Part shown: one piece after another, positions 26,187 to 34,895 of the stretch
How positions within the stretch are numbered: position 1 is the first letter of the stretch
Layout of the letters: each line of letters begins with the position of its first letter
NCBI GenBank assembly: GCA_016212515.1
Contig: JACRFZ010000090.1
Location: 1 to 64,000, forward strand
Direction of reading: 5' to 3'
DNA: 64,000 nucleotides
From: Candidatus Melainabacteria bacterium
GTDB lineage: Bacteria; Cyanobacteriota; Vampirovibrionia; Obscuribacterales; Obscuribacteraceae
Program-made: the position numbers and the translations under genes
The notes under the pieces: generated by a model
What the model was told of the DNA's origin: nothing
The model's input: only the letters and a program-made list of their open reading frames with translations
Databases searched by the model: none

Positions 26187-26945
26187 ATGCGGCGCCTGTC
26201 TGCATTCTTGTTAGCGTTAAGCCTCCCAATTACCTATTCGTTGTCCACCTCTTTGCCTGTACAGGCAAAGAATAGCAACAAAGCTGGTGGCTTTGCTGGA
26301 GCCGGTGGCGCGGGTGGAGCCGGTGGTGCTGGCGGCGCTGGCGGATTAGGCGGTGCTGCTGGAGCCGGTGGCGCTGGAGCCGGTGGGGCTGGTGGAATCG
26401 GCGGTGCTGCTGGAGCCGGTGGTGCTGGTGGAATCGGCGGTGCTGCTGGCGGGGCTGGTGGCGCTGGTGGAATCGGCGGTGCTGCTGGAGCCGGTGGCGC
26501 CGGTGGTGCTGGCGGATTATTTGGTGCGGGCGGAAACGGCGGGGCCGGTGGCGCTGGGGCTGGTGGCGCCGGAGCAGGTGGAGCCGGTGGCTCCGGCGGA
26601 TTATTTGGTGCGGGCGGAAACGGTGGTGCCGGTGGCGCTGGAGTCGGGGGAGACGGCGGTACCGCCGGAACTGGCGGTGCCGGTGGAACAGGCGGTCGAT
26701 TTGCTTGGTTCCAACCCAAGCAAATCTTGTTTTTTACAATAATCGGTCTAATAATTGCGACTGCAATTGTTGTTCCAATTGCAGTCGGCGTAAACGCTCA
26801 CCAGAACAATGAACATAATCAACGTGAAATAACAAACGCGCAAAACTTAGCCCGTTGGATGTACATAAACAATCAATTGCAGACGCCGCCACAGTTGCCG
26901 CCTCCAGTTCAACCGTTTACTCCGACCCCTGTGCCGGACGGCTAA
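26187..26945 (+). CDS. PGRS-like glycine-rich protein with signal peptide and C-terminal membrane helix
   Basis: A signal peptide (residues 1-27, ending PVQA) is followed by about 138 residues (33-170) of Gly-Gly-Ala/Ile/Leu repeats. These include two copies of LFGAGGNGGAGGAG, strikingly like the mycobacterial PE_PGRS pattern. A membrane helix (about 180-201, starting LFFTIIGLII) and a Pro-rich tail end the protein. The glycine domain would lie outside the membrane, possibly as a polyglycine-II-like fibre or surface layer; this is inference. The ATG has AGGAG upstream. Similarity to PE_PGRS may be convergence by composition, and no PE domain is present. Confidence 0.8.
   Translation: MRRLSAFLLALSLPITYSLSTSLPVQAKNSNKAGGFAGAGGAGGAGGAGGAGGLGGAAGAGGAGAGGAGGIGGAAGAGGAGGIGGAAGGAGGAGGIGGAAGAGGAGGAGGLFGAGGNGGAGGAGAGGAGAGGAGGSGGLFGAGGNGGAGGAGVGGDGGTAGTGGAGGTGGRFAWFQPKQILFFTIIGLIIATAIVVPIAVGVNAHQNNEHNQREITNAQNLARWMYINNQLQTPPQLPPPVQPFTPTPVPDG
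26283..26696 (+). repeat. Glycine-codon-rich repeat array
   Basis: This is a GC-rich array of GGN GGN GCN-type codons coding for the GGA repeats, with larger copies of the segment gcgggcggaaacgg. It reads open on several frames, which explains long shadow reading frames here. It is prone to length change in steps of nine bases. Confidence 0.85.
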
Positions 26946-26959
26946 AAACAATCTCTTCA

Positions 26960-27076
26960 ACGCCTGGTAAGCGGCACAATTCATTGCAATGCGCCAACAA
27001 CCTCGACTATGCACTGATTCTTACGGGAACCGGCACGGTCTGGATGGATGACTTACAATTTGAAGCAGTGGATTAA
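26960..27076 (+). pseudogene. C-terminal remnant of a broken gene (ends GTGTVWMDDLQFEAVD)
   Basis: In a frame different from the glycine-rich gene, this stretch reads ANNLDYALILTGTGTVWMDD followed by LQFEAVD and a stop. That pattern (G-G-V-W-x-D-D-x-x-F-E-x-V-D-stop) is typical of the very end of extracytoplasmic or effector-domain proteins with a jelly-roll fold. No start or body precedes it, only the 3' end of the glycine-rich gene. It therefore looks like the tail of a deleted gene whose front was lost when the glycine-rich gene or its repeats inserted. The family is not firmly identified. Confidence 0.45.
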
Positions 27077-27119
27077 AGGTCAAGTACCGGGAAGCCAAAG
27101 CGACAGTTGCTAAACACCA

Positions 27120-28142
27120 TTGAACAAAGCCCTCAAAACCATCCTTGATACCTGGCGCGATTGCTTCATCCACCTTTCGCGCATTGCTATTCTCTTTTCC
27201 TGCGGTCTGACCTGGGCTGCTCTATTCAGCAATGCCGGTCTTGTCTTTGATCTGCCCTGCCACTTTCGACTCCAATATGCCATAGCGCAAGCGCTCTTTG
27301 TGGCGGCGGCCGTGGCTGGTTATCTGAAGAACAGAGATCTTTTCAAAACTGCGAAAACCAGCCTGGGCAACAACTTTCTTGCCGAAGTCGGGCTAGCCGC
27401 CATCAGCCTTGTGCTAAATCTTTTTCTCATCGGCGGTTTGTACCTACCCGCAGATCAAAAGTCCACTGCGCAGTCGCCGGTTCTGCGCTGCTTGCAGATC
27501 AACGTAAATACGAGAAACCAGAGTTATGGGAAAGTCGCGGCGCTTGTACATAAATACAATGCCGACGTAGTAGCCCTGCAAGAAATCGACGACACCTGGC
27601 TTACCGCCCTCAAAAACAAATTACCAGACTATCCTTATGTAGTCGCACGGCCGCGCCCGGACAACTTCGGCATAGCCATATTTTCGCGCCTCAAACTGGA
27701 CGACCAGAAGATTGAAGACTTCGGCAGCGCCCAGGTACCGACCATGCTTGCCCGCCTTGAGTTTGACGGCGCTCCGGCAACCGTTGTAAGCACGCATCCC
27801 CTGCCGCCGGCCGGCACGGAAGCCCTGAACATGCGAAACGAACAACTCAAACTATTGGGTGAAGCAAGAAGCAAATGGGAGCCGACGGTTGTCTTAATGG
27901 GTGATCTCAACTGCACCTCATGGGCACAAGTTTTCAACGAACTCTGCACCAAAGCAAACCTGGTCGACACACGGCAGGGTTTCGGCATACAGCCCACCTG
28001 GCCGACATATTCTCGGGTTCTCTGGATACCGCTTGATCATTGTCTGGTATCAAAAGATCTGGCGGTGAAGCAGCGAACGGTGTGTGAAACCATCGACTCC
28101 GATCACTTCCCGGTTTACATAGAGCTCACCAGGCGACATTAG
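27120..28142 (+). CDS. Membrane-anchored endonuclease/exonuclease/phosphatase family protein
   Basis: Three N-terminal membrane helices (about residues 21-40, 52-67 and 88-107) are followed by an EEP-superfamily hydrolase domain from residue 120. Key motifs are LQINVNT, VALQEIDD (metal-binding Glu), MGDLNCT (catalytic Asp/Asn) and the terminal IDSDHFPVYIE (Asp-His pair). Related proteins cleave phosphodiester bonds in nucleic acids or lipids; in this membrane-bound subfamily the substrate is unknown and the active site should face outside. The TTG start at 27120 is the only one giving the first helix and has no strong ribosome site, so the start is tentative. Confidence 0.88.
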   Translation: MNKALKTILDTWRDCFIHLSRIAILFSCGLTWAALFSNAGLVFDLPCHFRLQYAIAQALFVAAAVAGYLKNRDLFKTAKTSLGNNFLAEVGLAAISLVLNLFLIGGLYLPADQKSTAQSPVLRCLQINVNTRNQSYGKVAALVHKYNADVVALQEIDDTWLTALKNKLPDYPYVVARPRPDNFGIAIFSRLKLDDQKIEDFGSAQVPTMLARLEFDGAPATVVSTHPLPPAGTEALNMRNEQLKLLGEARSKWEPTVVLMGDLNCTSWAQVFNELCTKANLVDTRQGFGIQPTWPTYSRVLWIPLDHCLVSKDLAVKQRTVCETIDSDHFPVYIELTRRH

Positions 28143-28162
28143 CCAACTTAAGCCCAGCGAGA

Positions 28163-28648
28163 TTACTCAGACCTCTTAGCTACAAATATATACGCCAAAA
28201 ACTTGCCGCTCACCCGACGACCGGGAACAGCCTGCTCGTATGTGCCTGCGACGCTTGCCACCCCTCGATCGGGAATGCTCAGCCGCCCACTGTAAAATAC
28301 CGGCGGCAAGTTGGGATTTTCCGGTACATGGTACTGTTTCACGAAGCTCAACTGGTTACCATGCAAGCGAAACGACTCTATCGTAAAAGGAATGCCCCGT
28401 GGCTCATCACTGCCGCTTCCTACCACGCCTTCTCCCTCTGCTGCAAGAGCAAATGTTGAATGCAAGGTTCTGTCTCCAGGCACATCGTAGAGAACCGACC
28501 ACTTGCCTAAAAGCCTGGAGAGAACCGGCTTGCTGTCTATGGCACAGTTCACAGCCGAGCCACAGCCGCCCAGTGCCGGCACGACTAGAAGCAGCAGCAG
28601 AGCCAGATAAGGTTTGTAGTGCCGGGTTTGGATACGACTTAAATTCAT
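28163..28648 (-). CDS. Small lipoprotein of unknown function
   Basis: A longer frame is open upstream, but the ATG at 28648 is the likely start. It overlaps the stop of the preceding membrane gene as ATGA and gives a clean lipoprotein signal (ALLLLLVVPALGGC, lipobox LGGC). The mature part of about 130 residues is strand-rich: GKWSVLYDVPGDR, FRLHGNQLSFVKQYH, VFYSGRLSIPDRGVASVAGTY. This resembles small calycin-like or lipocalin-type beta barrels that sense or bind ligands, but it is not a recognised family. It is co-transcribed with the upstream membrane protein and may act with it at the cell surface. Confidence 0.8.
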   Translation of the reverse strand: MNLSRIQTRHYKPYLALLLLLVVPALGGCGSAVNCAIDSKPVLSRLLGKWSVLYDVPGDRTLHSTFALAAEGEGVVGSGSDEPRGIPFTIESFRLHGNQLSFVKQYHVPENPNLPPVFYSGRLSIPDRGVASVAGTYEQAVPGRRVSGKFLAYIFVAKRSE

Positions 28649-29904
28649 TGCTCTTGACCCGAAATTAAAACCGCCTGAGAGTTCAACTTGAATAGCACTT
28701 CCTCCCGCTTTTCCAGGCAGGTAAACTTGGGGAAGGTGGATATTCTTAGAACCAAAGAGTCGGGCCGGTAAGTAGAGGCAAAAGCTTTGGCCATGGAAAG
28801 CAGACAAAATTTGCTAGGGTAAGCAGGGGCGGTAGTTTCGATCAGGGCCCAGTCGGCAAAATCCAGGAAGCAGAGTGCGTTCACTCGATCGTAGCGGCAA
28901 ATGCGTTGCAACTGCGGCGGCAATTTTTGCAGCGTGGCAGTCTTGAAGATCAATCTACCGCGAGGCACATCGCCCGAGTAGAAGGAAAAAGAAGGATACG
29001 GATCTACTAACTGAAAGAGCCCCAATATCGGCAAGAGCAAACCAGTAAAAGCCACAAGAGAAGAGGCTTTCCTGTTGCGGGAAAAATCCAGTTGTAAGAA
29101 GGCGAGACCGGAGTTTTGCAGTTGCATGAAACAACCAGCCATCAGTAACATCTGAAAAATATTCCAGGGCCAGACCACGGCATTGATATTCAAGCCCTGG
29201 GGACCCAACATAGCAAGAATACTCAAGTGCATGAACATGCAGCCGCAGATGCCGAGAAAGCGTGTGCGCCTGAAGACCAAAAGCAAAGCCATGAAGATTT
29301 CGCCCAGGCACATTAGTAAAGAGACAGCAACGGCATTTTGATCATCGGACATACAAAGTGCCGGAGAAGGAGAAAAACCTCCCAACCACGGGCCTATACC
29401 GGTGAGAAAGCGCCAGTTAAGCTTCTCGATGCCACTAAAAAAGTATATAGCAATGATGATCATGCCGAGATACTGAAATCGCTTTTCTTTGAGGTCCGGT
29501 GATTTGTCGGCAATAGTAAAAAGAAGAATGATCAAACAGTACTCATACACCCAGGGTTGCAAACGATTCAAGTCCAGGAGCACAAGCGCGAAAAGACTGG
29601 CAAGCAGAAATCCCACAGCGACCCTGGCGCTCCTCAGCAGAACCAGCGAAAAGGCACTAACTATGGTGGTGATACAGAGGAAGGGTGTCAGGGGTTCTAA
29701 TTGACCGAGTGGAAGAAGAGGACATACGGGTAGCGTTCTGCCGAGATTGAGCCAGAGGGGCGCAGAGTAAGTCATACCGATTATTAAACCGAGAGCGGCA
29801 AGCCTTATCGGCCAGCTCTCCAGGAAGGATGCGGGAGATTCTCCCACCGGCGCACGTAAGGCACCTCCCAATCCAGCAACCTTTGAAAAAACTTGCTCAA
29901 TCAT
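28645..29904 (-). CDS. Polytopic membrane protein, HTTM/vitamin K-dependent carboxylase-like
   Basis: This is a 419-residue integral membrane protein with about eight or nine helices, for example LAALGLIIGMTYSAPLWL, SLLMCLGEIFMALLLVF and LVAFTGLLLPILGLFQL. The motif IYFFSGIEKLNWRFL after the fourth helix is characteristic of HTTM-type proteins (relatives of gamma-glutamyl carboxylase). The last 90 residues form a soluble extracytoplasmic domain. Its function is unknown. ATG at 29904 has GGAG 8 bases upstream and is preferred over GTG at 29913. It precedes and overlaps the lipoprotein gene by 4 bp. The 230 bp between this gene and the WG-repeat gene hold no recognisable feature. Confidence 0.8.
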   Translation of the reverse strand: MIEQVFSKVAGLGGALRAPVGESPASFLESWPIRLAALGLIIGMTYSAPLWLNLGRTLPVCPLLPLGQLEPLTPFLCITTIVSAFSLVLLRSARVAVGFLLASLFALVLLDLNRLQPWVYEYCLIILLFTIADKSPDLKEKRFQYLGMIIIAIYFFSGIEKLNWRFLTGIGPWLGGFSPSPALCMSDDQNAVAVSLLMCLGEIFMALLLVFRRTRFLGICGCMFMHLSILAMLGPQGLNINAVVWPWNIFQMLLMAGCFMQLQNSGLAFLQLDFSRNRKASSLVAFTGLLLPILGLFQLVDPYPSFSFYSGDVPRGRLIFKTATLQKLPPQLQRICRYDRVNALCFLDFADWALIETTAPAYPSKFCLLSMAKAFASTYRPDSLVLRISTFPKFTCLEKREEVLFKLNSQAVLISGQEQ

Positions 29905-30143
29905 TTTCGACACTCCAAAACGAAAGCACCACCGTCAAGGCATGCTCTGAAGACAGGCACAGAAAAACAGCACCGGCATAACACCGGCTACTGCAGACGA
30001 ACAGGCAGCAGTCACCGAACTAATAGGACTTATTCAAGGGAGCAGGCCGTCAAGCGCCGCTGCTTGAGTAGATTATGGTCTTGACCAAGGCTGAGGTATA
30101 TGGGCGAAAGTGAGTATTTTGCCCGGGCGCAAATATGAACGGA

Positions 30144-31274
30144 CTACAGGGCAGCCTCGCTAATGGTAACCACTGCCGCCCCGTTCTGGAACGTCCCCGC
30201 ATCCTGAAACTGGTAATCGATAACCAGCTTACCGGTCTTGTCTATGTAGCCGAATTTTCCATACTTACCCACCGGTGCCAGGCCCTCGCTGAATTCACCG
30301 GCTTGGTAGTAACCAGGCTTTAATGCGGTGCGACCTTGCTTATCGATGTAGAAAGTGCGCCGCCCAATACGAACAGCAGCGAGCCCCTCTGAAAAGTCAT
30401 GAGCTTCATCAAATAGGGCGGGTACCACAAATTTTCCCGCCTTATCTATATAACCGAATTTCTTTGAGGTCGTCATCACCACGGCCAGACCTTCTTTGAA
30501 GTCATTTACGCCAACGAAACGACCGTGAGTAACCTGCTTTCCAGCTTTGTCAACAAAGTCAAAATATTCAAAGCCCGGACCATACTGCACCGAACACAAA
30601 CCCTCACTCACTCTAGATATTGGCTGCATTCCGGCAGGCAAGGTCAGCTCGCGGTAACGCTGTCGCTTAACCTGCACCAACTTTTGTGCAAATACCACGG
30701 TATCGTAATCGCGGCTGAAGTCGATGCGCTTCAGTTCTTCCGCCGTGGCTTGTCTAATAACATTGCCTTTCAGGTCTACCAGGACGGTAGATTCACCAAT
30801 TGAAGTAGTTAGATAGTTATCGCAAAACTGATTACTGACCGGAAAGCGCGGAGGTATGACCTCTCTGCCGCGCCTGTCGATGTAGCTGATGGCAGAGTTG
30901 GCTGACCTGGCTACAGGAGCAAGACCGCAGGCAAATTCTCCCGCAGAGGTAAACTGAATTGGTATGGCAATCTTTCCACTGGAATCGATGAAGCCAAAAT
31001 ACTGGTCTTTCTCTACAACAGCAAGACCCTCATGAAAGCTAGTCACCGAATTGTATGGTAACTGCCTGATCTTACCAGTTCGATCGATAAGAGCCTGGCG
31101 GCTCGGCAACTGAGGGGGCGAAAGAAGACGCGAATTAACACTCTGAGCGGTAGTGGGAAAACCAGCAAGCAACAGGACCGCCGCCATAAGCAAGCCGGAA
31201 CAAACGAACACTCTCATAGTGCGCGCAAGACCGCAAGCAAGACGTAATTCCGGGAGGGAAAAGCTTCTACTCAT
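30144..31274 (-). CDS. Exported WG-repeat protein, last gene of a signalling operon
   Basis: An N-terminal signal segment (VCSGLLMAAVLLLAGFPTTA, cleavage near AQS) is followed by about six WG (KWG) beta repeats with the pattern FSEGLA.V...G..GYIDK.GK.VI. Examples are FGYIDKAGKFVVP and FGYIDKTGKLVID. WG repeats form beta-propeller-like binding surfaces in exported or surface proteins. The gene overlaps the end of the Ser/Thr kinase gene by 4 bp (ATGA), so it belongs to the operon that also encodes a response regulator and a histidine kinase. It could bind ligand for, or be the partner of, the kinase's outer domain; that is inference. Confidence 0.88.
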   Translation of the reverse strand: MSRSFSLPELRLACGLARTMRVFVCSGLLMAAVLLLAGFPTTAQSVNSRLLSPPQLPSRQALIDRTGKIRQLPYNSVTSFHEGLAVVEKDQYFGFIDSSGKIAIPIQFTSAGEFACGLAPVARSANSAISYIDRRGREVIPPRFPVSNQFCDNYLTTSIGESTVLVDLKGNVIRQATAEELKRIDFSRDYDTVVFAQKLVQVKRQRYRELTLPAGMQPISRVSEGLCSVQYGPGFEYFDFVDKAGKQVTHGRFVGVNDFKEGLAVVMTTSKKFGYIDKAGKFVVPALFDEAHDFSEGLAAVRIGRRTFYIDKQGRTALKPGYYQAGEFSEGLAPVGKYGKFGYIDKTGKLVIDYQFQDAGTFQNGAAVVTISEAAL

Positions 31275-32872
31275 TGCATGGTCTCCGCCGCACTAAAGCT
31301 GTCTACCTGAGCATTTTCTCGCACTTGAAAGATAGAGTCGGGGGCATTGTGGGAGCGCACCACGGTCTCCAGGTAACCGTTCTCCTGGTGGATAGTATCA
31401 ATACTTCTTATATTGTCGATCATCTCCTTCCCTTTAGGGTGAAGAAATACAGCGCTCATTTTGCCACCATAACTAATACTGCTTTCCGAAATCTGTTTTT
31501 CCGGATCCAGGGTTTCTGAGGCTGAGAATGACGTCAGTCCGCCTTCATTCAAAAGCATGCCGGCATAGTTATAAGTCCGAAAGCCGCTCTCCTTTTCCTT
31601 CATTGTTTGCCAGGCACGCCGGTAAAGCATTCCGGAAGAGTTGAAGACCGGCAGAAATAAAGTTTGCCCGGGATTGAGGTCGGCCAGTCCCGGTCCGCGA
31701 ACCGGATTGAAGACACCGTGACTACTTTCAAAACCCGTCAGTGCCTGGATTTTCACGCCAGGAGAAAGCCCGCCTGAAACCAAGGCGAAAGTGAGAAAGA
31801 GTAACAGGCAGCCTGCTCCGGCCCACCGCAGAAGCGGGCGGCGACTGCTGCGGTGAGCACGGAGGTCACGAACACCGGTAACAGCAGCTCTATCAACTCT
31901 AAAGCCTACCGGAACCCCATCTTTCACCTTCTTGAGGTCATCTCTTAGTTCTTGAACGGTGCTGTAACGGTCCTGCGCCCGCTTGCTCAGGCACTTCAAG
32001 ACAACCGCCTCCAGATCGAGCGGCATTGAACGGCGCGCCTCAGTTACCAGAGCAGGGGGCTCGTAATTGACCTGATTTACCAGCACCTCAAAGAGGGTAT
32101 TGCCGGAAAAGGGCATCTGCCCGCTCAAGGTTTCATACATCAGACAGCCGAAAGAATAGATATCGCTCCTCAGATCAACCGCTTCCCCCTTGCACTGCTC
32201 CGGGCTCATGTAAAAGGGAGTACCGATGGTTTCACCGGTATTGGTTAGACTGCTTGCCACATCCAGATTCAGTTGCTTGGCCAGGCCAAAGTCTGTTAGC
32301 TTGATGGAGCCGTCAGAGGAGGAGATAAGAACATTGCTGGGTTTGATATCCCTGTGAATTACGCCCATCTTATGGGCGGCCTCCAGCCCATCGCAAACAG
32401 ACAGAAATATTTCTACAGCTTCCGGCCAGGGAAGCTCACCCAAAGCAGTTTGCTGCGCTTTCAAGGTGGTGCCTTCCACCAGTTGCATAACAATAAAGGG
32501 CTGACCACCTTTGAGAAAACCAAGGTCGTAAATTGCTACGACGTTACCGTGCTCGATCTTGGCAGCGGCCTCCGCCTCAATCTGAAAGCGCCGGAGGCTG
32601 TCGGACTTCCATGAAAGATGCTGATAGAGAATTTTCACAGCCACTTTGCGGTTTAGCTGCTGGTCGAAAGCTTCATAAACTTCACTCCAGCCGCCGGTGC
32701 CGATCAAGTGCACAAGCAAATAGCGCTCATTGATTAACTGCCCGGCCATGCTTCCAGCGGGCTCCTCTGCCATTGACTGAATGGAATTCTGGTGCCGGCT
32801 GATACCGGAAGACGAGGCAGCTTCATCCGCACCGGCTAAACTTTGCTTTTCGTCAAGTTCTTCTCTGGTCAT
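31271..32872 (-). CDS. Transmembrane Ser/Thr protein kinase (Hanks type)
   Basis: The kinase domain spans residues 51-315. It has the glycine loop GTGGWSEV, catalytic lysine K80, HRDIKPSN at 173-180 (D175), DFG at 194-196, and the activation segment ending SPEQ in place of APE. Subdomain IX shows SDIYSFG. A single membrane helix (about 349-367) leads to a C-terminal extracytoplasmic domain of about 165 residues of unknown fold. Unlike many actinobacterial kinases there are no PASTA repeats. The gene overlaps the histidine kinase upstream and the WG-repeat gene downstream, each by 4 bp. It may phosphorylate components of the linked two-component system. Confidence 0.95.
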   Translation of the reverse strand: MTREELDEKQSLAGADEAASSSGISRHQNSIQSMAEEPAGSMAGQLINERYLLVHLIGTGGWSEVYEAFDQQLNRKVAVKILYQHLSWKSDSLRRFQIEAEAAAKIEHGNVVAIYDLGFLKGGQPFIVMQLVEGTTLKAQQTALGELPWPEAVEIFLSVCDGLEAAHKMGVIHRDIKPSNVLISSSDGSIKLTDFGLAKQLNLDVASSLTNTGETIGTPFYMSPEQCKGEAVDLRSDIYSFGCLMYETLSGQMPFSGNTLFEVLVNQVNYEPPALVTEARRSMPLDLEAVVLKCLSKRAQDRYSTVQELRDDLKKVKDGVPVGFRVDRAAVTGVRDLRAHRSSRRPLLRWAGAGCLLLFLTFALVSGGLSPGVKIQALTGFESSHGVFNPVRGPGLADLNPGQTLFLPVFNSSGMLYRRAWQTMKEKESGFRTYNYAGMLLNEGGLTSFSASETLDPEKQISESSISYGGKMSAVFLHPKGKEMIDNIRSIDTIHQENGYLETVVRSHNAPDSIFQVRENAQVDSFSAAETMQ

Positions 32873-34164
32873 GACGAGGGAGCCTCACGGGGCTCGATTT
32901 GCAGTTCCAGTATAACTTTGGTGCCGGTAAGCTGATTGGAATTTACCATCAAGCGATTGGGATAATAAAGACGAATGAGGGCGCTTCGCTCTCTCATTAT
33001 GTGAGAGCCCCTGCCGCCGCGAGTACCGGCGGGCGCTGAGGATGGCGCGGAAAAGCCCTGTCCATCGTCTTCAATGCTGATGCGCATGGTCTCACCGGCA
33101 ACGGACAGGCTGACGGTAACATTTGTAGCAGCCGAGTACTTTTCGATGTTATTGAGACTTTCCTGAATGATTCGATAGATGTTCAACTCTACTTCTTCCG
33201 GCAGCCGGGGCAACTCCTCCGGACATACAAGCGAGCATTTGACGGGCATACGCTGCGCCATGCGCTCGATGAGACTGCTCACCACGGTAGGCAAACCCCA
33301 ATCTTGCAAATCACGGGGGGTCAGATCTTCGCAAATGTCGTAAATCTGGTCGGTAATGCGGTCGAGAATTTCAATAACTTGCTCATCGGAAAGCCGGTTA
33401 TCCCCCTTGAGAGAGCGCTTCAAAATCATGATATCGGAGATGACGGCGTCATGCAGTTCACGGGCCACCCGACCCTGGATCTCCTCTTGCTGGCTGACCA
33501 CCTTCTGGCTGAGGGTAAATTTTTCATCCACCAGGGCTCGAACCGAGCGTGAGAGACTCTCGCCTCCATCACCGATGGGCAGCCGCAAAGCATCGGGGGG
33601 CAGACTGAGATCGGCACCGGAGCGAACCAGCATGTCTTTGAAGAGACTGCGCAGCAAGGTATTGACTTCACTTTCATTGACGACATGACCATCCAGATAC
33701 CAGGTCACCTGGGAGCTTTCTATCTTGAATCCAAGCTTCAGTTTGAGAGCGGAGGCTTGCTCCTGCTCCTCCAACTGCAATAAGCTGGAACTGGGCTGCA
33801 GAAATACTTCCAGATGCTCGCGGCAAGTTCTGACGGTAAGAGCCCAGACCGAAGAATATATCCAGAATCGGAAAACCATCCGTCGAGCCTTCTTCGAAGA
33901 ATCGGATGCAGGCAAGGGCGAACTCTTTGGTTCAGTAATGCTTATTTGGAGGTCGCCTACAGCCGGGTGGGAATTAAATTCCTGAATGAGCCCCTGAAAA
34001 AACTGATGCACCACCGACAGTGCCAGTGCCGCGTCATCGCCGCATGACTTGTCGGCACCTCCATCACACAAGAAACGGGCCAGACTCTCAGCCGCCTTAG
34101 TCAATTGTTTAAGACTGTTCAAGGCTTCACTTCCCTTCTTCCTTATCGAGGCTGCCATAACCAT
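32869..34164 (-). CDS. Cytoplasmic histidine kinase, HisKA_3 (NarL-partner) type
   Basis: The C-terminal half has the phosphoacceptor box RELHDAVISDIM, the HisKA_3 dimerisation helices and an HATPase_c domain (NNIEKYSAA, EDDGQGF). Its partner should be the LuxR/NarL-type regulator encoded just upstream. The first 230 residues contain no membrane helix, GAF or PAS that I can recognise; they appear mixed alpha/beta, so the signal is likely cytoplasmic. The start is uncertain: TTG 34182, ATG 34164 or 34158 would overlap the regulator gene. TTG at 34122, 5 bp after its stop, follows a strong purine-rich ribosome site. It overlaps the Ser/Thr kinase by 4 bp. Confidence 0.9.
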   Translation of the reverse strand: MVMAASIRKKGSEALNSLKQLTKAAESLARFLCDGGADKSCGDDAALALSVVHQFFQGLIQEFNSHPAVGDLQISITEPKSSPLPASDSSKKARRMVFRFWIYSSVWALTVRTCREHLEVFLQPSSSLLQLEEQEQASALKLKLGFKIESSQVTWYLDGHVVNESEVNTLLRSLFKDMLVRSGADLSLPPDALRLPIGDGGESLSRSVRALVDEKFTLSQKVVSQQEEIQGRVARELHDAVISDIMILKRSLKGDNRLSDEQVIEILDRITDQIYDICEDLTPRDLQDWGLPTVVSSLIERMAQRMPVKCSLVCPEELPRLPEEVELNIYRIIQESLNNIEKYSAATNVTVSLSVAGETMRISIEDDGQGFSAPSSAPAGTRGGRGSHIMRERSALIRLYYPNRLMVNSNQLTGTKVILELQIEPREAPSS

Positions 34165-34744
34165 TTTTGGCAGCCCAGGCAATCAAGGCTTCGCGATTCT
34201 CCAGCCCAAGCTTCTCAAGCAACAGGTCGCACTGTTTGCGTACCGTAGATAGAGTAGTGAATCTTTTATCGGCTATGTCCTGATACTTTAGACCATGGGC
34301 AAATAGTTCCAGAAGCTGCCTTTCCGCCTCAGTCAGCTTGATGGAAGAGGGCTTAGTGGCAAGAGGCGACACCAGGCTCGTGCCATTGTTAAAGACGCCT
34401 CTGATGGTTTCAATCACCACCCTGGAGGGCTCTGATTTAAGCAGGTAGGCTGCCGCCCCCAGTTTCATCACCACGTCGATGAAAGCCTGCCTGTGCTCAT
34501 TGGAAAAAACCACAATGCGGCAATCGGGGATTTCACAAAAAGCCTGAACCATTGACTTGGGACCAAGACTGCCGGGCAGATGCAGGTCGAGCAAGATTAC
34601 ATCAGGATGCAGTTCTCGTGCCAGTTCGAGAGCAGTATCACTATTGTCGGCCGTACCAACAATCTCCAGTTCGGCTTCCCGTGAGATTGCCAGACAAATC
34701 CCATCCCTAGTGACTTCATGGTCTTCTACGATAAGCAAACGCAT
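34127..34744 (-). CDS. LuxR/NarL-type response regulator
   Basis: The receiver domain starts MRLLIVEDHE (acidic E7, D8), with phosphoacceptor D53 in ILLDLHLPG and lysine K103 in YLLKSEP. A linker leads to a LuxR-type helix-turn-helix (about residues 137-200), LTEAERQLLELFAHGLKYQDIA, which should bind DNA after phosphorylation. The frame is open to 34867, but ATG at 34744 starts exactly at the receiver strand. It is first in the four-gene operon, so the system may control its own expression. The pairing with the adjacent HisKA_3 kinase is a standard cognate arrangement. Confidence 0.94.
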   Translation of the reverse strand: MRLLIVEDHEVTRDGICLAISREAELEIVGTADNSDTALELARELHPDVILLDLHLPGSLGPKSMVQAFCEIPDCRIVVFSNEHRQAFIDVVMKLGAAAYLLKSEPSRVVIETIRGVFNNGTSLVSPLATKPSSIKLTEAERQLLELFAHGLKYQDIADKRFTTLSTVRKQCDLLLEKLGLENREALIAWAAKNGYGSLDKEEGK

Positions 34745-34895
34745 ACTGTGCTCGATTCCAAACAGGGCTAATACATTATAAGGGCAGGGTTGTGCCCCCG
34801 GTAAATGGGCGAAAATGCGTATACCGAAGCTGGGCAGGCAAAGGGGCTCATACAGCCGGATGGTCACCCCGCTCCAGCCCGGTCCGGCCAGGCTA

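Noticed and set aside
26234..26719. Long minus-strand frame coding for Pro/Ala repeats opposite the glycine-rich gene
   Set aside because: It is the mirror of the GGN repeats; the + strand has a signal peptide, membrane helix and ribosome site, and the minus frame has none.
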